Below are positions 8,823 to 17,140 of a stretch of DNA of 43,269 nucleotides, one piece after another (within the stretch, counting starts at the first letter, position 1; each line of letters begins with the position of its first letter). The stretch covers positions 1-43,269 of the forward strand of contig CAMOIJ010000019.1 in the NCBI GenBank assembly GCA_946615865.1. Direction: 5' to 3'. The translations under genes and the position numbers were made by a program. The DNA is from an uncultured Lachnospiraceae bacterium (GTDB lineage Bacteria; Bacillota; Clostridia; Lachnospirales; Lachnospiraceae). The notes under the pieces are model-generated. The model was not told the DNA's origin. It saw only the letters and a program-made list of their open reading frames with translations, and did not search any database.

Positions 8823-9779
8823 ATGGCAATTACAGCAGCACAGGTTAAGCAGCTCAGAGATGTTACAGGCGCCGGCATGATGGACTGCAAGAAGGCCCTC
8901 ACTGAGTGCAACGGCGATATGGATGCAGCAGTAGAGTTCCTCAGAAAGAAGGGACAGGCTAAGGCTGAGAAGAAAGCTAACAGGATCGCGGCAGAAGGTA
9001 TCTGCTTCATCGCGCAGGATGGCGATACAAAGGCAGCAGTTGTCGAAGTTAACTCTGAGACTGACTTCGTTGCTCAGAACGAGAAGTTCCGCACATACGT
9101 AGCAAAGGTTGCTCAGCAGGCTCTGAACACAGCAGCTGAGGATATCGATGCATTCATGGGCGAGTCCTGGGCAGAGGATACAACTAAGACTGTCAAGGAT
9201 TCTCTTGTCGATATGATCGCTGTCATCAGCGAGAAGCTCAGCATCCGCAGATTCAAGAAGATCGAAGAGACAGAAGGCTGCGTAGTCACTTACCTTCACG
9301 GCCAGGGCAGGATCGGCGTTATCGTTGATGCTAAGACTGCTGTTGTCAATGACGAGATCAAGACCGCTCTTACAAACGTAGCTATGCAGATCGCAGCTAT
9401 GAATCCCAAGTATATCAGCCAGGCTGATATCCCGGATGATTACAAAGAGCACGAGAAAGAGATCCTTCTCGCTCAGGCGATCGAGGAGAACAACAAGCTT
9501 CCCGAGAACAAGAGAAAACCTCAGAACATCATCGAGAAGATGCTCATCGGCAGACTGAACAAAGAGTTCAAGGAAATCTGCCTCCTCGACCAGGTCTATG
9601 TCCGCGCTGAGGACGGCAAGCAGACTGTCGGCCAGTATCTTGATCAGGTTGGCAAAGCTAACGGAACCAAGATCACCATCAAAGAGTTCGTTCGTTTCGA
9701 GACCGGCGAAGGTATCGAGAAGAGACAGGACAATTTCGCTGAGGAAGTTATGGCACAGGCAGGTGCCGCTGCGAAGTAA
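8823..9779 (+). CDS. tsf: Translation elongation factor Ts
   Basis: 318 aa. Nucleotide-exchange factor that releases GDP from EF-Tu. The N-terminal UBA-like domain and the EF-Tu contact motif are clear (LRDVTGAGMMDCKKAL), as is VNSETDFVAQNEKF in the core. The length is at the upper end for the family and includes a normal two-subdomain core. The ATG has AGAGG at 8811-8815. It is followed directly by a strong terminator, closing the rpsB-tsf operon. Confidence 0.97.
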   Translation: MAITAAQVKQLRDVTGAGMMDCKKALTECNGDMDAAVEFLRKKGQAKAEKKANRIAAEGICFIAQDGDTKAAVVEVNSETDFVAQNEKFRTYVAKVAQQALNTAAEDIDAFMGESWAEDTTKTVKDSLVDMIAVISEKLSIRRFKKIEETEGCVVTYLHGQGRIGVIVDAKTAVVNDEIKTALTNVAMQIAAMNPKYISQADIPDDYKEHEKEILLAQAIEENNKLPENKRKPQNIIEKMLIGRLNKEFKEICLLDQVYVRAEDGKQTVGQYLDQVGKANGTKITIKEFVRFETGEGIEKRQDNFAEEVMAQAGAAAK

Positions 9780-9810
9780 TCCGTTCGGACCCTATAATCA
9801 AATCTGTAAT

Positions 9811-9848
9811 CAGGCGCTGTGCAAATGCTGCACAGCGCCTGTTTTACT
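9811..9848 (+). terminator. Rho-independent terminator after tsf
   Basis: A perfect 12-bp stem, CAGGCGCTGTGC (9811-9822) and GCACAGCGCCTG (9830-9841), with a seven-base loop and then TTTTACTT. Confidence 0.92.
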
Positions 9849-9907
9849 TAGCGCGGGAATAGAGAAGTTTGGCGCCGGGTTCACAAATAAGACTTATTTA
9901 TAGTATT

Positions 9908-9934
9908 TTGATTCGCGCAACTGTGTTGTATAAT
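9908..9934 (+). promoter_or_regulatory. Candidate mecA promoter
   Basis: TTGATT (9908-9913), a 15-base spacer and a perfect TATAAT (9929-9934). The spacer is short. The first in-frame ATG of the downstream frame (9933) lies inside this -10 box, so it cannot be the translation start if this promoter is used. Confidence 0.55.
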
Positions 9935-9971
9935 GGAGAATCAGAAGAATACCCTTGGACGGAGGATCACA

Positions 9972-10634
9972 TTGAAGTTCAGAAAGATCAATGATACGAC
10001 TATAAACTGCATAATCACACAGGATGACCTTAAAAAGCACGGCATCGACCTCGACGACCTTTTCGACCGAAGGAAGAACGCCGTGGAGTTCATCCGGAGG
10101 ATCATTTTAAAGGCGGCAAGTTCAGTAAACCTGAACATTAAGAACGACTACACATCCATGCGGATCTCGGTCCTTCCGGACCAGTCCGTAAGTCTGACGA
10201 TCTCCCAGGATCCGGTGGAATCGGCCAAGATCCGGGAACACAAAGAATTGGCAGCGGAGCAGGGGGAGAGAAAGAGAGACGATAAGGAAGTTATAAGACA
10301 AACGTCGGTGCGAAGGACGTCTCTGACATCTGAAAGCGGCACATATGTGTTTCAGTTTTCATCTGTTATGGAGACTGCGAAGTGCTGCAGGATACTCGCA
10401 TCCTGCAGGGGAATAGAGACTTCGCTCTATTTTGTCAGGGAGACGGGCGCCTATTATCTGCTCGTAGCGAAAGGAACAGATCCTTCTGAGGACTACAGCA
10501 GCATCGTGCTCAGTCTCAATGAGTTCGGCAGCATGGTGTCCTGCGATGAAATCACGCTGGCTTATCTTAAGGAGCACAGCGACTGCATCGTCAGAAGCAG
10601 AGCGGCGCAGCAGATTTCGGAGATTTACAGTTGA
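9972..10634 (+). CDS. mecA: MecA-like adaptor protein
   Basis: 220 aa from the TTG start. MecA family adaptors present substrates to the ClpC AAA+ unfoldase and control competence and stress proteins. The N-terminal domain reads MKFRKINDTTINCIITQDDL, matching the family opening. A variable acidic/basic linker follows (about 80-115), then a C-terminal domain (YVFQFSSVMETAKCCRIL) that would bind ClpC. TTG 9972 is chosen because GGAGG (9961-9965) sits seven bases upstream and the family normally begins at this MK; the upstream ATG 9933 lies in the -10 box. The stop overlaps the TTG start of the next gene (TTGA), implying translational coupling. Confidence 0.88.
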   Translation: MKFRKINDTTINCIITQDDLKKHGIDLDDLFDRRKNAVEFIRRIILKAASSVNLNIKNDYTSMRISVLPDQSVSLTISQDPVESAKIREHKELAAEQGERKRDDKEVIRQTSVRRTSLTSESGTYVFQFSSVMETAKCCRILASCRGIETSLYFVRETGAYYLLVAKGTDPSEDYSSIVLSLNEFGSMVSCDEITLAYLKEHSDCIVRSRAAQQISEIYS

Positions 10635-11359
10635 ACACGGGAAAAGATTCGGGAAGCCGGCTGAATCAGTATATCGCTTCTTGCGGCGTCTGCTCCAGAA
10701 GAGAAGCGGACCGGCTGATCGAGGCTGGCAGAGTTAGTGTGAACGGGATCTCGGCGACGCAGGGAATGCGCGTGCTGGAGACCGATGAGGTTGCGGTTGA
10801 CGGGCGTCCTCTGGGAGGAGCCCTCAAAAAAACCGTGGTTGCATTTTACAAACCTGTCGGAGTCACTTGTACAGAGAGTGACCGGCATGCGGACAGAACG
10901 CTTAATGAAGCCTTTTCTTTCCCTGTCAGACTGACATACGCCGGACGGCTCGACAGGGATTCGGAAGGGCTTCTTCTGATGACCAACGACGGAAATCTGA
11001 TCGATAATATGATGAGAGGAGCCAACGGCCATGAGAAAGAGTATATTGTGCGCGTAAGGAGCAGGATCTCAGACGCTGACCTCGAACGCTTCAGAAAAGG
11101 AGTAAGGCTCAGGGAACTCGGCGTCACTACGCGCCCCTGCAAAGTTGAGCGCCTGGGGGATTATACCTTCAGGATCATCCTTACCCAGGGCCTGAACAGG
11201 CAGATCAGACGGATGTGCCGGGCTGTCGGAAACGAGGTAAGAAAGCTCAAGAGAGTGAGAGTGCTCAATATAGAACTCGGCCCCATGAAACCCGGCGAGC
11301 AGCGGATTATCAGGGGAGAAGAGCTGCAGGAACTCTACAGGATGGCTTCAAAGCCTTGA
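10631..11359 (+). CDS. rRNA pseudouridine synthase, RsuA/RluB/RluF family
   Basis: 242 aa. Isomerises a specific uridine in rRNA to pseudouridine. An N-terminal S4 RNA-binding domain (RLNQYIASCGVCSRREADRL) is followed by the catalytic domain with the aspartate in GRLDRDSEGLLLMTNDG and the C-terminal LNRQIRRMCRAVGNEVRKL motif. The basic LKRVRVLNIEL end resembles RluF (23S position 2604) proteins, but RluB-like or RsuA-like specificity cannot be excluded. It starts with TTG overlapping the mecA stop by four bases (TTGA). The next gene, ligA, begins 11 bases downstream, so mecA, this gene, ligA and metA probably form one transcription unit. Confidence 0.9.
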   Translation: MNTGKDSGSRLNQYIASCGVCSRREADRLIEAGRVSVNGISATQGMRVLETDEVAVDGRPLGGALKKTVVAFYKPVGVTCTESDRHADRTLNEAFSFPVRLTYAGRLDRDSEGLLLMTNDGNLIDNMMRGANGHEKEYIVRVRSRISDADLERFRKGVRLRELGVTTRPCKVERLGDYTFRIILTQGLNRQIRRMCRAVGNEVRKLKRVRVLNIELGPMKPGEQRIIRGEELQELYRMASKP

Positions 11360-11370
11360 AAGGGTGTAAA

Positions 11371-13377
11371 ATGGAACAGAAAATGAAGATCACTGCTGCC
11401 GAACAGAGCCGCATGAAGGAACTTACACAGATACTGAACCGCGCTTCGGAGGCTTATTATAATAAAGACACCGAGATCATGAGCAATTTCGAGTACGACA
11501 GGCTATATGACGAGCTGTCTGAACTTGAGAAGCGCACGGGTATCGTTCTCGCCGGATCGCCCACTGTGCACGTCGGATATACAGCGGCCGACGAACTGCC
11601 CAAGGAGAGGCACGAAAGCCCGATGCTGTCTCTTGATAAGACGAAGAGCCGGGAGGCTCTGGCGGAGTGGCTTGGGGACCAGGAAGGACTCCTTTCCTGG
11701 AAACTTGATGGTCTCACAGTTGTTCTGACTTACGAGAACGGGACTCTGGCAAAGGCAGTCACCAGAGGAAACGGGGAGATCGGCGAAGTGATCACGGATA
11801 ACGCGAGAGTCTTCAAGAACCTTCCGGTGCACATTCCCTGCAAAGAGCCGCTGACTCTTCGCGGAGAGGCGGTTATCCGCTACTCGGATTTTGAGAAGAT
11901 CAATGTGGAACTTGAGGCAGAAGCGGCGGCTTCGGGGAATCTTGCCGACGTACGCTATAAGAATCCCAGAAATCTGTGCAGCGGAAGCGTAAGGCAGCTC
12001 AACAACCGGATCACGGCCAAGAGACGTGTACGCTTTTACGCCTTCTCTCTGGTAAAAGCCGGCGATCTGGATTTTGGCAATTCCAGAGAGAAACAGATGG
12101 AGTTCCTGCGGGGACAGGGATTTGAGACAGTGGAATCTGTCCGGGTAAACTCCTCAAATGTCGCAAAAGAGGTAGACGAGTTCGAGAAGAGGATCGCCGA
12201 TAACGACCTTCCTTCTGACGGCCTGGTACTCACTTTCGACGATATCGCTTACGGGGAATCCCTGGGAACTACGGCCAAATTCCCCAGAAATTCTATTGCT
12301 TTCAAGTGGGCGGATGAGATACAGGAGACCACACTGACAGATGTGGAGTGGAGCGCCAGCCGCACCGGACTGATCAATCCGGTGGCCGTATTTGAACCGG
12401 TGGAGCTGGAAGGTACCACGGTAAAGAGGGCCTCTGTTCATAACGTAAGTATTGTGAAGGACTTAAAACTCGGGATCGGAGACAGGATCACGGTCTACAA
12501 AGCCAATATGATCATACCCCAGATCGCCGAGAACCTGACAGGATCCGGCACTCTCGTGATCCCTTCCAAATGTCCTGTGTGCGGGCAGGATACCCGCATT
12601 AGAAGGGACAACGATACGGAAGTCCTGATCTGCACAAATCCTGACTGCGCCGCGAAGAAGATAAAGGCGTTCTCGCTTTTTGTCAGCCGCAGCGCCATGA
12701 ATATCGACGGACTCTCCGAGATGACTCTGGAGAAATTGATCGCGGCCGGACTGATCCATAACTTCGCGGACATCTATCATCTTGACGCGCACAGAGATGT
12801 GATCGAGAATATGGACGGTTTCGGGAAGAAATCCTGTGACAGGCTGCTCGAAGCAGTCGAGAAGTCCCGGGAGACTACGCCTGCCAGAGTGCTGTGCGCG
12901 GCGGGGATACCCGGCGTCGGCACCTCGGGAGCAAGGGTCCTGTGTTCGAACTTTCACGACGACATCGATGAGATCAGGAAGGCGGACAGGGAGACACTCT
13001 CCTCAGTCGAGGGAATAGGCCCGGTCCTCGCGGAGAACATAGCCGGATATTTTGAGGATGAGCGCACAGCCTCGGCTTTCGACGCGCTCCTTGCGGAACT
13101 GCGGCTTCAGAGGGAGAACACGCAGGACGTTCAGCAGGTCCTCGCCGGCAAGACTTTTGTGATCACCGGCAAAGTCAACCATTTTGCAAATCGGGATGAG
13201 CTTAAGGCAAAGATCCTCAGTCTGGGAGGAAAAGCAGCCGGAAGCGTATCCGCAAAGACTGATTACCTGATCAACAATGATGTGACTTCGTCGTCGTCCA
13301 AGAACAAGAAGGCCAGGGATCTCGGGATCCCGATCCTGTCGGAAGAGGAATTTCTTACAATGATCAGCGGAACATAA
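11371..13377 (+). CDS. ligA: NAD-dependent DNA ligase, divergent at conserved contacts
   Basis: 668 aa with all LigA domains: Ia, adenylation, OB fold, four-cysteine zinc finger (CPVCG and CTNPDC), helix-hairpin-helix region and a C-terminal BRCT domain. It seals nicks in replication and repair. The nucleophile is K111 in WKLDGL, and MLSLD and LRGEAV are conserved. Some contacts differ from the E. coli pattern: ELKLDG is SWKLDG here, RGDG is RGNG (N134), GED is GEV, and the domain Ia aspartate before EYD is N39. These match a divergent Lachnospiraceae-type ligase I recall, so it is probably functional. The start is ATG 11371 after AGGGTGTAAA; the upstream in-frame extension overlaps rluF and is not credible. 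Confidence 0.94.
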   Translation: MEQKMKITAAEQSRMKELTQILNRASEAYYNKDTEIMSNFEYDRLYDELSELEKRTGIVLAGSPTVHVGYTAADELPKERHESPMLSLDKTKSREALAEWLGDQEGLLSWKLDGLTVVLTYENGTLAKAVTRGNGEIGEVITDNARVFKNLPVHIPCKEPLTLRGEAVIRYSDFEKINVELEAEAAASGNLADVRYKNPRNLCSGSVRQLNNRITAKRRVRFYAFSLVKAGDLDFGNSREKQMEFLRGQGFETVESVRVNSSNVAKEVDEFEKRIADNDLPSDGLVLTFDDIAYGESLGTTAKFPRNSIAFKWADEIQETTLTDVEWSASRTGLINPVAVFEPVELEGTTVKRASVHNVSIVKDLKLGIGDRITVYKANMIIPQIAENLTGSGTLVIPSKCPVCGQDTRIRRDNDTEVLICTNPDCAAKKIKAFSLFVSRSAMNIDGLSEMTLEKLIAAGLIHNFADIYHLDAHRDVIENMDGFGKKSCDRLLEAVEKSRETTPARVLCAAGIPGVGTSGARVLCSNFHDDIDEIRKADRETLSSVEGIGPVLAENIAGYFEDERTASAFDALLAELRLQRENTQDVQQVLAGKTFVITGKVNHFANRDELKAKILSLGGKAAGSVSAKTDYLINNDVTSSSSKNKKARDLGIPILSEEEFLTMISGT

Positions 13378-13396
13378 AGAATACGGAGGAACTGAT

Positions 13397-14314
13397 ATGC
13401 CTATCAAAATACAGAATGACCTGCCGGTCAAGGAAATACTGGAAAAGGAAAACCTGTTTGTAGTGGATGAAAACCGCGCTACGCATCAGGATATCCGCCC
13501 GCTGCAGCTCTGTATTCTGAATCTGATGCCCAAGAAAGAGGAGACGGAGCTCCAGCTTCTCAGAATGCTGTCCAACACGCCGCTGCAGATCGACATCACT
13601 TTCATGAGGATGAGCTCCCATAAATCTCTCAACACCCCGATCTCCCACCTGCAGAAGTTCTATTACACGTTTGAGGAACTAAGAGAGCAGAGATTCGACG
13701 GTCTGATCATAACAGGCGCTCCTGTGGAAAAGATGGAGTATGAAGAAGTGGACTATTGGCCCGAGCTCTGCGATGTTTTTGCGTGGAGCAAGACCAATGT
13801 ATTCAGCACATTTCATATCTGCTGGGGAGCCCAGGCAGGTCTCTATTATCATTACGGCCTGAAAAAGAGAATGCTCTCGGAGAAGCTGTTCGGCGTCTAT
13901 TCCCACAAAGTGCGTCACAGAAGAGAGCCTCTGGTCCGGGGATTTGACGACTATTTCCTGATCCCCCACAGCCGTTATACCGAGGTGCCGGCCAGGGCCC
14001 TTCACGGATGCAGGGACCTGAAGATCCTTGCGGAGTCTGAGGAAGCCGGAGTCCTGCTGTGCATGTCAAGGGATGGAAGGATGATCTTTATCATGGGACA
14101 CGCGGAATATGACCGCAACACTCTCAGGGACGAGTACTTCAGGGATGCGCGCAAAGGGCTCGGCACCGCGATCCCGATCAACTATTTCCCGGATGATAAC
14201 CCTGATAATAAGCCGCTTCTCGAGTGGCGCGCCCACAGCTACCTCCTGTACAGCAACTGGCTCAACTATTACGTCTATCAGCGGACGCCTTACGATCTGA
14301 ACGAGATCCGATGA
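13397..14314 (+). CDS. metA: Homoserine O-acetyltransferase (MetA family, E111 form)
   Basis: 305 aa, full length. MetA acylates homoserine in the first committed step of methionine synthesis. The catalytic cysteine C142 (FHICWGAQAG), H235 and E237 (MGHAEYD) are in place. Residue 111 is glutamate (ITGAPVEKMEYEE). Published work on the B. cereus enzyme showed that Glu at 111 gives acetyl-CoA use, whereas Gly gives succinyl-CoA use, so acetyltransferase activity is expected despite the usual succinyltransferase name. GGAGGA lies at 13385-13390. The gene starts 19 bases after ligA with no SAM riboswitch or T-box in between. Confidence 0.94.
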   Translation: MPIKIQNDLPVKEILEKENLFVVDENRATHQDIRPLQLCILNLMPKKEETELQLLRMLSNTPLQIDITFMRMSSHKSLNTPISHLQKFYYTFEELREQRFDGLIITGAPVEKMEYEEVDYWPELCDVFAWSKTNVFSTFHICWGAQAGLYYHYGLKKRMLSEKLFGVYSHKVRHRREPLVRGFDDYFLIPHSRYTEVPARALHGCRDLKILAESEEAGVLLCMSRDGRMIFIMGHAEYDRNTLRDEYFRDARKGLGTAIPINYFPDDNPDNKPLLEWRAHSYLLYSNWLNYYVYQRTPYDLNEIR

Positions 14315-14375
14315 AGAAACCTTCCGCGCTCTCAGACGGGAAGCGGACCCGAAGTTTGGAGAACAGGACAACAGT

Positions 14376-16988
14376 ATGGATGATCTGCATTTGAAACAAA
14401 CAGAGAAGAGATGCTTTTCGGTGCTCTCCGGCACATCAAAAAACAGTGAAGAATTCATGGATTCTCCCACCTTTTTCCTGAGCAGAGCCGCTATGAGAGA
14501 CCGGCTTTGGCTTCTGATCTTTTTAGAGGCTCTGATCGCGATCGAAAACGGATCCGAGGAATACTTTGAGACCGACTACATAATGGCCGTCAATGAGTAC
14601 CTGGTCAGGAGATCGGATCTTTCCGTGCGCATGCTCAACACGTGGATCGGGGGACAGAGCTTCCGCTCTATGCAGGAGGTGACGGATTTCTTCAATGACC
14701 GGTACCGGGTCACGGGCCAGTTCTTTAGGGACAATCAGCTTCTGTGCCGCAGGGAGTGGCAGGAAGCCGCTTCCGTATACAGAGCGAGGTGGATCGAGGC
14801 AGTCAGGGCCCAGGAGGATATTCCCGAGGAGCTCGCGCCGTACGATGAGAAACTCGGGGAGCGCAGATTCAGGGAAAATCCGGTGCAGTACCTGCTTGGG
14901 ATCAGGGAGGAAGAGCGGCTTCGTTTTATTGCCCTGATCACAGAGTGCATTTATGAATATGAACATGCGGCCGGAACAAATGTAGCAGTGAGGACCCAAA
15001 AGAGCATCGGAGATTTCGTGAGAGATTTCGGAAACCTGCTCAATACCTATATCAAGTACCCGGAGGACCCGGAGGTCCAAACGCTGACACTGATGGTCCA
15101 TATGGATATGAACAGCAGGGATTTCAAGGACGACGCCAGAAGGAGATCTTTCTTTGGCGAGTACCTGAGGTCCGCGGCGTATAAGTGGCACACAAATTCC
15201 GCAGGCTGCAGGAAAGCGGTGAGTGAGAAATGGGAGGAGTATGGCGCCCTGTTCAGACATTTTCCGCAGGATGCCAATGAGCCCGGAGTACCTGAGCTGT
15301 ATCTTGATGAAGCTGTTCTCAATATTCCGGAATTTCAGAAGGAACCTTTGAAATTCCTCAGACAGCAGATGAAGAGAGAGCAGTCGATCCATTTTTTGAC
15401 GATGCTGCACGCCTCCTCCGGCACTCCGGAGAATTCCGCTCTTGCAGCTTATCTGATCACAAGGTGGCTGTTATCGCCGGAGCAGGAATACGCCACCGAG
15501 ATGGACTCCTTCTTCGGATGGGACAACAGGACTGATGAAGAGAGAAACTTTACGATCGAACAAGCGGTCCGCGATCTCGTATCCATTTGGAGATATAATT
15601 ACAAGAAGTGCAGAAATACGGTGAAGACCGACTGGGCGGTTTTCGAAGAAGCATATGGCCATGTGATCGCCGACAACGTAGTGCCCGAAGACCTTCAGGC
15701 ATTTGCCGACATACTTGAGAATAACGAATTTGTTGAGGACCCGATCAGTATCCTGAGGGATATGGACAAGGAGGAGATCGAGAAGTTCGTCGACTTCTGC
15801 GGAGCCCTCAACGGGATGGATGAACACGACGCCGCAGTATTTGCGGAAGCCGCCATAACCTGGCTTGAAAACCCGTCCAACGACGCCGCGCGGCAGCTGA
15901 TGGACAGGATCGGAGGATGGAAAGCCGCAGGAGTACAGGGAGAGATTTCCGCACTCAGGGATTTCTTTGAAAAATCCGCGGTCTCCTGGAAATTCAATTA
16001 TGGAGGACTCCGAAGCAGCGCGGTGTATAACCGCAAAACCTACTTCCTTGAGCTTTCCGAGCACAAAGGTGAGAACAGAACGGAGAGTTCAAGGCAGGAA
16101 CTCAGGTCCTTTGAACGGATCATGCGGGAGGAGCGTTTTAAGAGTCACCCCGTAAGTTACCTTCGGGGCATGAGCCAGCTGCAGTGCGAGAGGTTTCTTC
16201 TGTATCTGGCCGCTGTATCGGGAATGGATCCGGACAGCGCCCTTCGCTTCGCAGTGATCTTCAAGAACGCGATCTTTTATCCCAACGACGGACTCAGAAA
16301 GAGAGTCGATACGATCCTTGGACGGCGCAGCCGCGACGACAGACAGAGAATGGGATATATTGAGGAACTTCTCAGGGGATCCGTGAGTGAATCGGTAAGC
16401 GATGAAAAGCGCAGGGAAGTTGAAGATAACTGGAGCCTGTACGCAAAGGCGTTTGATGACCGGCAGGAGAAACAGAAGAAAAATCACTGGGAACTCAATG
16501 AACTGGGTGTAAGGAAACTGTTCCGCTACTGCACGACCGGTAAGGAGAGCGCGAGTACAGTAAGACCGGAGGATGAGGGAACAGTCGTCGTTAAACTTCT
16601 GGGAGATGAGGAACCTGTAAGTGTCGGCTTCAAGGATGTTGCATTAAGTTCAGACAGGATCTACAGCGAGCAGGTGGGGGAGATCCTGAGGTTCATGCTC
16701 GGACAGCTTGAGATGTTCCACCTTCGCGGGGAGAACAGGAATCAGCGCACATATCCTGTGACCTACCCCGTCGACAGGATCCGCGTCCGCAGGGATGCTT
16801 ACGGTGAGAAGATACAGTGGACTGATTCTGAAACTACGGTCTGCCAGCTCCTTTATCTGGCTGTGGGAGCGGAACTTCTTCCGCCGATCCATCAGGAAGT
16901 TAACACAAGGAGCGGTGAAGTAACTCTGATACTCAAACTGGATGAAGCCGGCGCTGACAAAATAGAGACGATCCTCAGAAGCATATAA
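14376..16988 (+). CDS. Unknown 870-residue protein with five diverged ~135-aa repeats
   Basis: I do not recognise this family. There is no signal peptide, membrane segment or catalytic motif that I can name, so it is probably cytosolic and mostly helical. Five repeats open with F-x3-P-x2-[FYI]-L at residues 27-35 (FMDSPTFFL), 165-173 (FRENPVQYL), 320-328 (FQKEPLKFL), 452-460 (FVEDPISIL) and 588-596 (FKSHPVSYL). Spacings are 138, 155, 132 and 136. Each is followed by a helix of L-x2-M-x6-F type, and four of the five end near a W (W128, W286, W420, W686). The C-terminal domain (about 707-870) is different, beta-rich, ending SGEVTLILKLDEAGADKIETIL. AGGA lies at 14365-14368. It follows metA by 61 bases and may be read through from it. 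Confidence 0.85.
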   Translation: MDDLHLKQTEKRCFSVLSGTSKNSEEFMDSPTFFLSRAAMRDRLWLLIFLEALIAIENGSEEYFETDYIMAVNEYLVRRSDLSVRMLNTWIGGQSFRSMQEVTDFFNDRYRVTGQFFRDNQLLCRREWQEAASVYRARWIEAVRAQEDIPEELAPYDEKLGERRFRENPVQYLLGIREEERLRFIALITECIYEYEHAAGTNVAVRTQKSIGDFVRDFGNLLNTYIKYPEDPEVQTLTLMVHMDMNSRDFKDDARRRSFFGEYLRSAAYKWHTNSAGCRKAVSEKWEEYGALFRHFPQDANEPGVPELYLDEAVLNIPEFQKEPLKFLRQQMKREQSIHFLTMLHASSGTPENSALAAYLITRWLLSPEQEYATEMDSFFGWDNRTDEERNFTIEQAVRDLVSIWRYNYKKCRNTVKTDWAVFEEAYGHVIADNVVPEDLQAFADILENNEFVEDPISILRDMDKEEIEKFVDFCGALNGMDEHDAAVFAEAAITWLENPSNDAARQLMDRIGGWKAAGVQGEISALRDFFEKSAVSWKFNYGGLRSSAVYNRKTYFLELSEHKGENRTESSRQELRSFERIMREERFKSHPVSYLRGMSQLQCERFLLYLAAVSGMDPDSALRFAVIFKNAIFYPNDGLRKRVDTILGRRSRDDRQRMGYIEELLRGSVSESVSDEKRREVEDNWSLYAKAFDDRQEKQKKNHWELNELGVRKLFRYCTTGKESASTVRPEDEGTVVVKLLGDEEPVSVGFKDVALSSDRIYSEQVGEILRFMLGQLEMFHLRGENRNQRTYPVTYPVDRIRVRRDAYGEKIQWTDSETTVCQLLYLAVGAELLPPIHQEVNTRSGEVTLILKLDEAGADKIETILRSI

Positions 16989-17050
16989 AAAGGGCTTGTC
17001 CAAAAAACTGCGCTTAACGAAATAATATAGATATTTATTAAATTTTTATA

Positions 17051-17079
17051 TTTACACTTGGAATCAACAAAAATATAAT
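17051..17079 (+). promoter_or_regulatory. Promoter of the zinc-ribbon/hydrolase pair
   Basis: TTTACA (17051-17056), a 17-base spacer and a perfect TATAAT (17074-17079) in a strongly AT-rich stretch after the repeat-protein gene. The leader is about 55 nt, ending with AGGAGG at 17126-17131. Confidence 0.75.
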
Positions 17080-17140
17080 AGAAAAGTGAGATTCCTAAAG
17101 GGAATGATTATAGACGTACTGGTACAGGAGGTTTTGAAAC

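Noticed and set aside
8003-9010. 335-codon open frame on the minus strand across rpsB and tsf
   Set aside because: It lies opposite two certain ribosomal-operon genes, has no ribosome site, and its residue makeup (Leu/Ser/Cys-rich) is typical of a shadow of highly biased codons.
11215-11370. N-terminal extension of ligA
   Set aside because: It overlaps the 3' end of the pseudouridine synthase in another frame, and LigA homology begins only after ATG 11371.
14523-15410. 295-codon open frame opposite the repeat protein
   Set aside because: The plus-strand frame has internal repeats with conserved residues, so it is the coding one; the antisense frame has no such structure.
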